Shown here: in pieces, positions 35,404 to 43,075 of the stretch | Position numbering within the stretch: the stretch's first letter is position 1 | How the letters are laid out: every line of letters starts with the position of its first letter | Assembly: GCF_040782645.1 (NCBI RefSeq) | Contig: NZ_CP160403.1 | Span: 8,963,001-9,027,000 of the forward strand | Length of the DNA stretch: 64,000 bases | Direction: 5' to 3' | From: Streptomyces sp. HUAS ZL42 | Lineage (GTDB): Bacteria > Actinomycetota > Actinomycetes > Streptomycetales > Streptomycetaceae | The notes under the pieces: model-generated | What the model saw: the letters and a program-made list of their open reading frames with translations, nothing else | Told to the model about the DNA's origin: nothing | The model's database searches: none | Program-made: the position numbers and the translations under genes

Positions 35404-35784
35404 TCAGTGGACGGAGGCCGGCCAGCCGGCGGCCACGGCGGTGATGACACCCACGTCCAGCAGCACACCGAGGGTGAGCCACGGGTCGAACCAGATCGCC
35501 TTGAGCGCGAGCCCGCTCGCCGCCGCGACAACGGCGGCGGTGGGCCACCAGCCGCTGCCCGCGAGCAGCCCGGCGCCGGCGACGACGTACACGAGGGCCG
35601 TGTACCAGGCGAGGGAAAGCGCTGCGGCCCTGGCCGGCGCGGGGGAGACCCGGGCGGCGGCCAGGACCCACGAGTGTCCCGGGTCGAACGGAGACGGCCG
35701 GTCGGGCCGCTGCGGTGCCGTCCAGACGCCGGGGTGCAGCAGCCCGTGCCCGATCAGGAACGCCGCCACGAGTGCGGTGGTCAC
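35404..35784 (-). CDS. Four-helix membrane protein of unknown function
   Basis: 126 residues with hydrophobic helices near 4-18, 48-70, 75-92 and 95-118. GTG 35784 overlaps the TGA of the DUF4389 gene (GTGA) with GAGGACC just before, so it is translationally coupled to it and probably acts with it in the membrane. N-terminal [11 protein letters not shown] and a conserved-looking FDPGHSWVL are visible, but I cannot name a family. Confidence 0.75.
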   Translation of the reverse strand: MTTALVAAFLIGHGLLHPGVWTAPQRPDRPSPFDPGHSWVLAAARVSPAPARAAALSLAWYTALVYVVAGAGLLAGSGWWPTAAVVAAASGLALKAIWFDPWLTLGVLLDVGVITAVAAGWPASVH

Positions 35785-36446
35785 GGCAGGTCCTCGCGGG
35801 CGCCCGGCTCGGTGCCGCCCATGTCGAGGCGGAACGGCGGGTAGGTGTCGGTCATCAGCGCGACGTAGGCGGCGACCCGCAGCACCCACCGGTTGAGACC
35901 GAGGATCAGGTCGAAGAGCTCCTTGGGGTACTTCTCGGTGAAGGCGAGGATCACGGCGGCGATCAGCGCGAGCAGGGCCACCAGGCCGCCGTCCCACCAG
36001 CCGAGGTGCCAGCCGCCGAGGAAGAAGCCGACGACGATGTAGTGCGGGATGGCGAGCAGCCACCACTTCACCAGCACCAGGCCGCGGGAGAGGTGTTCGG
36101 GATAGGCGATGTCCAGCCGGGCCGGGTAGTCGGGCTCCTCACTCAGGCTGAACGGCGGGTAGCGGTCGGTGGCCAGGGCGCCGTACGAGTAGTAGGCGAC
36201 TCGCCAACTCCAGCGCAGCACCCCCAGGTTGAAGTCGAACAGCGGGCGGGGATAGCGCTCGGTGAACAGGATGGCGAAGAACGCGATCACGCTCACCACG
36301 GTGAAGGCGACCCAGAGGAAGAACAGCACCACGTAGTGCGGAATGACCAGGATCCACTTCACCAGCCACAGCCAACGGGACAGCGGTGCGTCCAGCACCG
36401 CGTTCACCCGGACCGGGCGATCCGGCGCGCCAGCAAGGGATGCCAC
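35781..36446 (-). CDS. DUF4389 membrane protein with internal duplication
   Basis: 221 residues made of two similar halves. Residues about 22-100 and 125-205 each have LVKWxLxIPHYxV, a hydrophobic helix pair, F-T-E-[RK]-Y-P-[RK]-x-L-F-D and TDxYPPFxL. This is the DUF4389 pattern, function unknown. GTG 36446 follows AAGGAGCTGATCGCC at nine bases. It is the first gene of a two-gene unit with 35404-35784. A weak box-like sequence (CGGCCGTCGGTCCC, 36551-36564) lies 104 bp upstream. Confidence 0.85.
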   Translation of the reverse strand: MASLAGAPDRPVRVNAVLDAPLSRWLWLVKWILVIPHYVVLFFLWVAFTVVSVIAFFAILFTERYPRPLFDFNLGVLRWSWRVAYYSYGALATDRYPPFSLSEEPDYPARLDIAYPEHLSRGLVLVKWWLLAIPHYIVVGFFLGGWHLGWWDGGLVALLALIAAVILAFTEKYPKELFDLILGLNRWVLRVAAYVALMTDTYPPFRLDMGGTEPGAREDLP

Positions 36447-36550
36447 GGCGATCAGCTCCTTCGGTCGGGGGCACGGCCTGCACGGTCGGCCCCACGACCA
36501 GCGTGGTTGTCCGCAGCCGTCCGGGCGAGGGCCGTCCGGGGCCCGGCGGG

Positions 36551-36564
36551 CGGCCGTCGGTCCC
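36551..36564. promoter_or_regulatory. Weak OsdR-type box, CGGCCGTCGGTCCC
   Basis: Shifted and imperfect palindrome, 104 bp before the DUF4389 gene; listed with low confidence. Confidence 0.25.
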
Positions 36565-36622
36565 GTTATTCGGGCGGATCGGAAGGTTGCGTGATCGGCC
36601 GCGAGAAGGCCGGGAATCCCGC

Positions 36623-37324
36623 TCAGGGCGCCAGTCCGGCGCGGCGTGGTGCGCCCGCCTGCGGTGCCGCGGAGGTGTCGTCGGCCCGGTGCCGCAGGTC
36701 GACGGAGACGTCGACCACTCCGTCCACGCCCCTGCACAGGCGTTCGACGATGGGGACGAGGGACCTGCGCTCCACGGTGCCCCTCAAGGTGACCCGGCCG
36801 TCGAGCACCTGCACGGTGATCGCGTCGGGTACGAGGCCCAGCGTGTGGACGAGGACGTCCCCGGAGATCTCCTCGCGGATGGCGTGATCGCTGCGCAGGA
36901 AGACACGGAGCAGATCGGCCCGGCTGATCACACCGGCCAGCCGGTCGGCCTCGTCGACGACCGGGAGCCGCTTGACGTGGTGACGCTCCATGACCTGGGC
37001 GGCTTCCACGGCGGTCCACTGGGGTCGGGCGATCACGGCCGGGCGGTTCATGAGGCCCTCGGCCGTCGAGGCCTCCGCCCTGGCCCGGTCTGCGGGCTTC
37101 GGGTGCAGGACCGGCAGCAGGCCCGCCGGGTCCAGTTGGGCCGCTTCCTTGCGCAGCAGGTCCGCTTCGGAGACCACGCCCACGACATGCTCGTCGTCGT
37201 CCACGACCGGTACGGCCGTGATGTCGTACTCGGCGAGCAGTTTCGCGATCTCCTTGAATCCCGTGTCACGGCGCACTCGCACGACCGATGTGGTCATGAG
37301 GTCGCCCACCGTCCGGTGTCGCAT
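36623..37324 (-). CDS. CBS-CBS-BON domain protein
   Basis: 233 residues: CBS 1 about 3-58 ([12 protein letters not shown]), CBS 2 about 88-143 ([13 protein letters not shown]), BON about 150-215 ([14 protein letters not shown]). ATG 37324 follows CAGGAGGCGAAAGCC. A good box lies 61 bp upstream, one of the closest in the set. It is monocistronic by spacing. The function as an energy-charge sensor is inferred from CBS domains only. Confidence 0.9.
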   Translation of the reverse strand: MRHRTVGDLMTTSVVRVRRDTGFKEIAKLLAEYDITAVPVVDDDEHVVGVVSEADLLRKEAAQLDPAGLLPVLHPKPADRARAEASTAEGLMNRPAVIARPQWTAVEAAQVMERHHVKRLPVVDEADRLAGVISRADLLRVFLRSDHAIREEISGDVLVHTLGLVPDAITVQVLDGRVTLRGTVERRSLVPIVERLCRGVDGVVDVSVDLRHRADDTSAAPQAGAPRRAGLAP

Positions 37325-37384
37325 GGCTTTCGCCTCCTGACGTCGCGTTCCTCCCACTCTCCGTCGCGGAGCGGTCCGCCGCAT

Positions 37385-37398
37385 GGGCCGGTCGGTCC
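37385..37398. promoter_or_regulatory. Putative OsdR-type box, GGGCCGGTCGGTCC
   Basis: 61 bp before the CBS-BON start. The same 14-mer occurs at 53976 and, with one change, in each unit of the 48188-48847 repeats. Confidence 0.6.
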
Positions 37399-37513
37399 CG
37401 ACCGGGACCCGACCAGCCCGGACGGCTCCGAGGATCCCTCGGCGTCCGCCGGCGCTGCGCCACCCGGCGGCCCAGGCGGGGAGAAACGGGCGGAAAGAAA
37501 ATCGGCGTTCGAG

Positions 37514-38689
37514 TCATGCCCCCGCCGCCGTGGTCAGCCGGTGCCGCAGAGCCAGGGACGCCCCGGTGAGGAGCACCGTGGCGAAGCCCGCCAGCACAGC
37601 CAGGTCCCGCAGAATCGCGGTCAGGTCCCCGTCGCGGGACAGCAGCGTCGTCCACGCATCGACGGCCCAGGCCTGCGGCACCGCGTGCCCCGCGGCGCGC
37701 AGCCAGCCGGGAACGAGGGCCAGCGGCCACATGCACCCGCCGAGCATGCCGAGGCCGATGCCGAGCGCCGGACCGACCGCGTGCACCTGCTCCGGAGTGC
37801 GGAACACCGCCCCGGCCAGGATTCCGGCCCCCGTTCCGACCAGCGCCCACACGGTGACCAGGACACCGGCGGCCAGCGGGTCGCCCCAGGCGACGTCGAA
37901 GGCCACCGCCCCGACGCCCACGATCAGCACGGACTGCAGCAGGGCCAGCAGCAGGTACGCGACGGTCTCCCCGGCGACGATGGTCCGGGCGGACACCGGC
38001 GCCGCGAGCGCCCGCGCGTACACGCCCGTCCTGCGCGTCTGCACGATGGCGGCGCCGCCCGCCAGGGCGTTGATGAACACGAACAGCACGAGCATGGTCG
38101 GGGTGCTGTAGCTGTACCCCAACGGCAGGTAGTCGCTCTGGCCGTCGACGGTCTCGGTGTGTACGGCGATGGGGGCCGCGGCCCGTTCGGCACCACGGGC
38201 GGCCGCGAGGTTGCCGTCGAAGGTTCCGCCGGTCTCGTCGGTGGCGAACCGGGCGGCCTGCAGGCGGGCCGCGTGCTCGGCCACGACGGCCGACACGGAG
38301 GACACCGCGGCGTGTCCGGCGCCGCCCGAGGGCTCCACCAACACCCGTACGGTGACCGTGCGCCCGGCCCGTACGTCCGCGTCGAGACCGGCCGGGACCA
38401 GGACGACCGCGTCCAGTTCGGCACGGCGCAGCGCGGTGCGCGCGTCCGCGGCGGTGTCGTACGTGCGGGTCCGCAGTCCGGCACGATCCGTCAGTGCCGA
38501 GGCCAACTCCCGCGCCACGGGGCCTGCCCGGCCGTCCGGGACGACCCCGATCCGGAACTGGTCGAAGCCGCTGACGGTGACGCCGATGACGACGATGATG
38601 GCGACCGGGAGCAGCACCATGAAAAACAGCGCCGTTCGGTCACGGAGCGCCCGGCTCAGGGTCGCCCGGGTCACGGCGAGCGCGGTCAT
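37514..38689 (-). CDS. ABC-2 type exporter permease
   Basis: 391 residues: one N-terminal membrane helix (about 20-42), a large external domain to about 180, then five helices ending near 385, the usual YhgE/Pip or DrrB-like ABC-2 layout. Its ATG overlaps the stop of the preceding permease gene (ATGA). With the other permease and the ATPase it would form an ABC exporter; the substrate is unknown. No box of the island type is seen upstream of this operon. Confidence 0.88.
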   Translation of the reverse strand: MTALAVTRATLSRALRDRTALFFMVLLPVAIIVVIGVTVSGFDQFRIGVVPDGRAGPVARELASALTDRAGLRTRTYDTAADARTALRRAELDAVVLVPAGLDADVRAGRTVTVRVLVEPSGGAGHAAVSSVSAVVAEHAARLQAARFATDETGGTFDGNLAAARGAERAAAPIAVHTETVDGQSDYLPLGYSYSTPTMLVLFVFINALAGGAAIVQTRRTGVYARALAAPVSARTIVAGETVAYLLLALLQSVLIVGVGAVAFDVAWGDPLAAGVLVTVWALVGTGAGILAGAVFRTPEQVHAVGPALGIGLGMLGGCMWPLALVPGWLRAAGHAVPQAWAVDAWTTLLSRDGDLTAILRDLAVLAGFATVLLTGASLALRHRLTTAAGA

Positions 38690-39852
38690 GCCGGCCTCCT
38701 CAGCCGTAGGAGCAGTGCTGTCAGCGCGATCACCGCCGCCGAGAAGGCGGCGATGCCGAGCAACGGAGCGCCGACCGCGGACCAGCCGCGCGCTCCGGTG
38801 CCGAGGTCGGTGAACCCGCGCAGGGCCCAGCCGTTGGGCGTGAACAGGGTGAGACGGCGCATCAGGGACGTACCCGACGCGAACACGAAGTTGCCGCCGA
38901 GCAGAACGAGCGTGAACACCACGACGGAGGCGAGCCCCTCGGCCTGCCGCTCGGTGCGGGCGAGCGCGATGACGAGCGCCGTCAGGCACACCACGGCGAC
39001 CGCCATGCCCAGGCTCAGCACCGCGACTCCGAACGGGTCCGCCCAGCGGGCCCCGAACGCCAGCCACGACACGAGCGTGACCGTCGCGAGCCCGGCCAGG
39101 CTGTAGACGAAAGTGGACAACGACTTGCCCAGCAGCAGCGCGCCCCGCCCCACCGGGGCCGCGGCGATCCGGTCGAGGGTGCCCTGCTGCTGTTCGACGA
39201 AGTAGCCGCGGGCTCCGAAGCCGACGCAGAACAGCACGAAGAACATGCCCATGCTCGGCCCGAAGTAGCTGATGACCTTCAGCGGGTCGTCGGCGAGCCC
39301 TTGGGCGCGCACCTGCTCCGGCAGCCGCAACAGGGCCGCCTTCGCGGCGAGTTCGGGTATGCCGTCCTGCCCGGCCCCCGCCACCACCGCCGTGGCGACC
39401 GACAGCCGGTCGGCGTTGACCTGCGCGACGTAGGACTCGGTGACCGCCCGCGCCAGCTGCGCCTGAAGCCCGAAGTCCACGCTGTCCAGGACGGTGACGG
39501 GCGCCGTGCTGCCCCCGCGCAGCGCCGCGGTGAACCCCTCGGGGACGACGATCGCGGCGTGCACGCTGCCCGCGTCCACGGCACGACGGGCGCCGGCCTC
39601 GTCGGCGTACGCACGCACGTGCACGGTGTCCGAGAGCTCCGGGCTCTTCAGCACCTGCGTGAGGCCGGCGGCCGCCGCGCCCCGGTCCAGGTCCACGACC
39701 CCGATGTTCGCCCGGAACTCGGAGCTGCTGCTGAACGCCATGGCCATGAGACCGGAGATCAGCACCGGCGCCAGGAACACGATCACCCAGGCCGACCGGT
39801 CGCGCAGCCGCTGCCGCAGGTCCTTGGCCGCGATGGCGAGTACGACACGCAT
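38686..39852 (-). CDS. ABC-2 type exporter permease
   Basis: 388 residues with the same topology as its neighbour: a first helix at about 20-42 (VIVFLAPVLISGLMAMAF), an external domain, then helices from about 195. The two permeases differ enough to form a heterodimer. ATG 39852 lies six bases after the ATPase stop and behind GTGAGGCGCC. Middle gene of a three-gene operon. Confidence 0.88.
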   Translation of the reverse strand: MRVVLAIAAKDLRQRLRDRSAWVIVFLAPVLISGLMAMAFSSSSEFRANIGVVDLDRGAAAAGLTQVLKSPELSDTVHVRAYADEAGARRAVDAGSVHAAIVVPEGFTAALRGGSTAPVTVLDSVDFGLQAQLARAVTESYVAQVNADRLSVATAVVAGAGQDGIPELAAKAALLRLPEQVRAQGLADDPLKVISYFGPSMGMFFVLFCVGFGARGYFVEQQQGTLDRIAAAPVGRGALLLGKSLSTFVYSLAGLATVTLVSWLAFGARWADPFGVAVLSLGMAVAVVCLTALVIALARTERQAEGLASVVVFTLVLLGGNFVFASGTSLMRRLTLFTPNGWALRGFTDLGTGARGWSAVGAPLLGIAAFSAAVIALTALLLRLRRPA

Positions 39853-39858
39853 GGCGCC

Positions 39859-40836
39859 TCACTCCCTCAGCGCGGTGCCGGTCAGATGGAGGAAGACCGC
39901 CTCCAGATCGGGTTCGACGATCTCCACACTGCGGATGTCGACGCCCCGGTCGCGAGCGAGGTCGAGCAGGTCCGGCAGCAGGCTGCGCGCGTCCTTGACC
40001 ACCAGCTCGACCACGTCGCGGTGCTCGCCGGTCCGGGCCGCGCCCTCGACCCGGGCGAGCCGGCGGCACGCCTCCGCGTACGCCGTCAGGTCGCCGACGG
40101 CGGTCAGCCGGACCCGGTCGCGTTCGGCCACCAGCGCCACCAGCTCGCGCGTGCTGCCCTCCGCGACCAGGCGGCCCCGGTCGATGATCCCGACGCGGTC
40201 GCAGAGGCGCTCGGCCTCCTCCATGTAGTGCGTGGTGTAGAGGACGGCCATGCCCTCCTCGCCGAACCGGGTGACACTCTCCAGGATCGCGTGCCGGCTC
40301 TGCGGGTCGACGCCCACCGTGGGCTCGTCCAGCACCAGCAGGGTCGGGGAGTGGACCAGCCCGGCGCCGATGTTGAGCCGCCGGCGCATGCCGCCCGACA
40401 GCGAGTCGACGCGGTCGCCCGCCCGGGAGCCCAGGTCGACGAGGTCCAGGACCTCGTCGACGCGGCGCTCCAGCCGGCGGCGCGACAGCCGGTAGAGCCG
40501 TCCGAAGAAGCGGAGGTTCTCGCGGACGCTGAGGTCGGGGTAGAGGGCCACGTCCTGCGGGACGAAGCCGATGAGCTGCTTGGCCGGCCCGGCGGCGGTG
40601 CTCACCGGCAGGCCCGCGACGTGCACGGTACCGGCGTCGGGGCGCAGCAGCCCGCAGACCATCCGGATCGTCGTGGTCTTGCCCGCGCCGTTCGGCCCGA
40701 GCAGACCGTACGTCTCGCCCGGCGCGATGCTCAGGCTCACGTCGTCGACGGCGGTGCGGTCGCCGAAGCGGCGGACGAGGTGAGCGCAGTCGAGGACGGC
40801 CCGTGCGGTGTCCGGGTTGCCCGGGGGATCGGTCAT
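39859..40836 (-). CDS. ABC transporter ATPase (DrrA-like)
   Basis: 325 residues: Walker A GPNGAGKTT near 43, Q-loop, signature LSGGMRRRL near 145, Walker B LLVLDEPTVGVD near 165, H-loop YTTHYMEE near 200, and a C-terminal ~80-residue extension as in DrrA/CcmA-type drug or lipid exporters. ATG 40836 follows GAGGAGACGAC. First gene of the exporter operon. Confidence 0.92.
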   Translation of the reverse strand: MTDPPGNPDTARAVLDCAHLVRRFGDRTAVDDVSLSIAPGETYGLLGPNGAGKTTTIRMVCGLLRPDAGTVHVAGLPVSTAAGPAKQLIGFVPQDVALYPDLSVRENLRFFGRLYRLSRRRLERRVDEVLDLVDLGSRAGDRVDSLSGGMRRRLNIGAGLVHSPTLLVLDEPTVGVDPQSRHAILESVTRFGEEGMAVLYTTHYMEEAERLCDRVGIIDRGRLVAEGSTRELVALVAERDRVRLTAVGDLTAYAEACRRLARVEGAARTGEHRDVVELVVKDARSLLPDLLDLARDRGVDIRSVEIVEPDLEAVFLHLTGTALRE

Positions 40837-40897
40837 GTCGTCTCCTCGGTGGGGCCCTGCGGGGCCGCGTCAGGGTGCGAGGGAGAAGTAGTTCTCC

Positions 40898-41056
40898 CCA
40901 GCACAGGTCGGCGAGATCGTCGGCGCCGACGAGCCGGCAGACCCCGCCCGCCGCCAGCGCCGCCGCCGTGACGGCCAGGAGGGCCGGTTCGAGCCTCGGT
41001 GGCAGGGACAACGGCGTGAACGGCCGAGGTGGCGGCTTCCCCGGGACGCGCTCCAT
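40898..41056 (-). pseudogene. Possible remnant of a P-type ATPase N-terminus
   Basis: From ATG 41056 the reading gives about 53 residues with a hydrophobic core (LEPALLAVTAAALAAGGVCR, then LVGADDLADLCW). To my eye this resembles the start of heavy-metal P-type ATPases, after which the frame becomes Arg-rich and meaningless. It lies just upstream of the exporter ATPase. Could equally be a short novel ORF. Confidence 0.25.
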
Positions 41057-41086
41057 GACGGTCCTCGCTCGGGCGGTCGGCACGGC

Positions 41087-41959
41087 TCAGTCGTGCGGGA
41101 CGACGGCGACGGGGCACGGCACGTGGTGCAGGGCCGCGTGGGCGACGGGACCCAGCTTCCAGGTGAGTTGCGAGGGGTGGCGCCGGCGGCCCACGACGAT
41201 GAGCATGCTGTGGGTGCAGGCCGACAGCAGCAGCTGCGCCGCGGAACCCATGGCGGCCTGGACCACGACGGCAACACCGGGAAACTTCTCCTGCCACGGA
41301 GCCAGGGCGGCGGTGAGCAGGAGGTGCGCGTCCCTCTCGTCACCACGGTCCGCCTGCGGATGCGGCATCAGTGAGGCGAACGGCAGGGCTTGCACCACCC
41401 GCACGCGGGCTCCCCGCAGCTCGGCGGTGCTGAACGCGAACTCCAGCAGCGCGTCGGCGGCCGGCCCGGGCTCCTGCACGCCGACCACGATCTCGTCCCG
41501 CTCGGCTGCTGCCCGGTGCCCCCAGCCTGCCTCCACGGCGGGATCGTCGGCCCGCACCGTCACGATGGGGCACCCGGCGAGGCCCAGGACATGCAGGCTG
41601 ATGGAGCCCAGCAGGAAGCTCGCCACCGAGCCGTGGCCCCGGGAGCCGAGCACGAGCAGGGACGCGTTCTCGCCCGCGTCCAGGAGAGCCTTCGCGGCGG
41701 GCTCCGAGACCAGTTCCGTGGTCAGGGACAGATCCGCGTAGCGGTGCAGCAGCTCGGCCTCCATCCGTTGCAGCACCTGCCCTCCGTAACGCTGCTTGCT
41801 GAGGGCTTCCTGCGGGACCGGCAGGTTGAGCGGCTGAGTGGTCCAGGAGTGGAGCAGCAGCAGCGGGAGGCGACGGTCCACGGCCTCGCGGGCAGCCCAC
41901 CACGCCGCCGTCACGCTCGCGGGGGAGCCGTCGAGTCCGACGACGACAGGTCCGGTCAT
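41087..41959 (-). CDS. Universal stress protein (two UspA domains)
   Basis: 290 residues. First domain with VVVGLDGSPASVTAAWWAARE and intact loop GSRGHGSVASFLLGS; second domain with VGRRRHPSQLTWKLGPVAHAALHH and no GS loop. ATG 41959 follows CGGGAGGTGCGCC. It is divergent from the next USP, and a box lies 109 bp upstream. It belongs to the same broad sub-family as the USPs at 29102 and 54070 but is less similar. Confidence 0.92.
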   Translation of the reverse strand: MTGPVVVGLDGSPASVTAAWWAAREAVDRRLPLLLLHSWTTQPLNLPVPQEALSKQRYGGQVLQRMEAELLHRYADLSLTTELVSEPAAKALLDAGENASLLVLGSRGHGSVASFLLGSISLHVLGLAGCPIVTVRADDPAVEAGWGHRAAAERDEIVVGVQEPGPAADALLEFAFSTAELRGARVRVVQALPFASLMPHPQADRGDERDAHLLLTAALAPWQEKFPGVAVVVQAAMGSAAQLLLSACTHSMLIVVGRRRHPSQLTWKLGPVAHAALHHVPCPVAVVPHD

Positions 41960-42278
41960 GGCGCACCTCCCGGGTCGGCGCGACAGGACGGATGCCGCGC
42001 ATGTACCTCCACCCTCAGCCTCACCGTCCCGTGGCTGCCGGGGGAGGGCCGGACGGTGCGCCTTTGGGGTCCGTACGGCCCACTGCGGGGCAGCGTCGGC
42101 GGACAGACGCTGGGAGTCGTTGGACGTGGGGCGGTGCCGCCCGGCCGATCTCGCCGAGCACGGTCCCGGCCGCGCGCTGCGCGAGTGGGCCGAAGGGGTG
42201 CGCCCGTGACGAACGCCGTCGAGCGGCGCCGAGGCCTCGCTCTGCGCCGCAGGACCGCACGGAGAGGGGAGGGCCGCC
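41960..42278. other. 319-bp divergent intergenic region
   Basis: It contains one box (42068-42081) between two divergent USP genes, and no gene. Confidence 0.45.
42068..42081. promoter_or_regulatory. Putative OsdR-type box, GGTCCGTACGGCCC
   Basis: One mismatch in the left arm; 109 bp from the USP start at 41959 and 197 bp from that at 42279. Confidence 0.45.
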
Positions 42279-43073
42279 ATGAGTGGTCCGGTGGTGGTGG
42301 GGGTGGACGGCTCGTCGTCGGGCCTCGCCGCGGTCGAGGCCGCGGCGAGGGAGGCCGATCGGCGGGGGACAGGGCTCCGGCTGGCGTACGCCCTCGGATG
42401 GCCGTCGGCGCGTGTTCCGCCACCCGGTGTTCCGCCCTGGGACCCGCACGGCACCGGCCTGCGCGAGCTGGTGAACGGCTCGCTGACCGAGGCCGAGCGG
42501 CGGGCGCGCCGCGTCGCGCCGCGGGTGACGATCACGCGCGACGTCCTGGTCGGTGACCCCGCGACCGTGCTGGAGTCCGCGTCGCGCACCGCGTCACTCA
42601 CCGTGGTGGGGGGCCGTACGGCCACCCGTGCCGTCGGCCTGCCGCGCGACTCGGTGGCAGGGCGGCTGACCGCCCACGGCCGCTGCCCCGTCCTGGTGGT
42701 ACGGGGCCGTCCGGCGCGCAGCGGTCCCGTGCTGCTGGCCGACGACGTGTCGCAGGCCGCTGCCGAGTTCGCCTTCGCCGAGGCCTCGGAGCGCGGCGCG
42801 GACCTGGTCGTCCTGCACACGCGCGCCGGGACCGGCCGCCGGCCCGCCGGTTCGCTGCCCCGGCTGCGGGAGAAGTACTCGCATGTCACCGTGCGCGAAC
42901 GGTGGGTGCGAGGCCGGGCCGGGCGGGCCCTGGTCGACGCCGGCGTCGGCGCCCAGCTTCTCGTGATCGCTGCCCGCCACAGGGCCGCGGACGTACTGCC
43001 TTCCTCGGTCGGCCGGGCCGTCGTGGCCCACGCCCACTGCCCCGTCGCAGTCGTTCCGTCCGGGGAGGCGTGA
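42279..43073 (+). CDS. Universal stress protein with degenerate nucleotide loops
   Basis: 264 residues, shorter than the other two-domain members. The start VVVGVDGSSSGLAAVEAAARE is typical, but the first loop reads GGRTATRAVGLPRDSV and the second AARHRAADVLPSSV, so neither has the G-x2-G-x9-G-S motif. ATP binding is therefore unlikely. ATG 42279 follows GGGGAGGGCCGCC. The stop is two bases before the GTG of the cation ATPase, so the two are coupled, and the USP may regulate the pump (inference). Confidence 0.88.
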   Translation: MSGPVVVGVDGSSSGLAAVEAAAREADRRGTGLRLAYALGWPSARVPPPGVPPWDPHGTGLRELVNGSLTEAERRARRVAPRVTITRDVLVGDPATVLESASRTASLTVVGGRTATRAVGLPRDSVAGRLTAHGRCPVLVVRGRPARSGPVLLADDVSQAAAEFAFAEASERGADLVVLHTRAGTGRRPAGSLPRLREKYSHVTVRERWVRGRAGRALVDAGVGAQLLVIAARHRAADVLPSSVGRAVVAHAHCPVAVVPSGEA

Positions 43074-43075
43074 CC

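Noticed and set aside
37514..41083. 1189-codon minus-strand frame running across the exporter operon
   Set aside because: Only the last third (the permease at 37514-38689) is real in this frame; the rest is out of frame with the ATPase and second permease, which have intact motifs.
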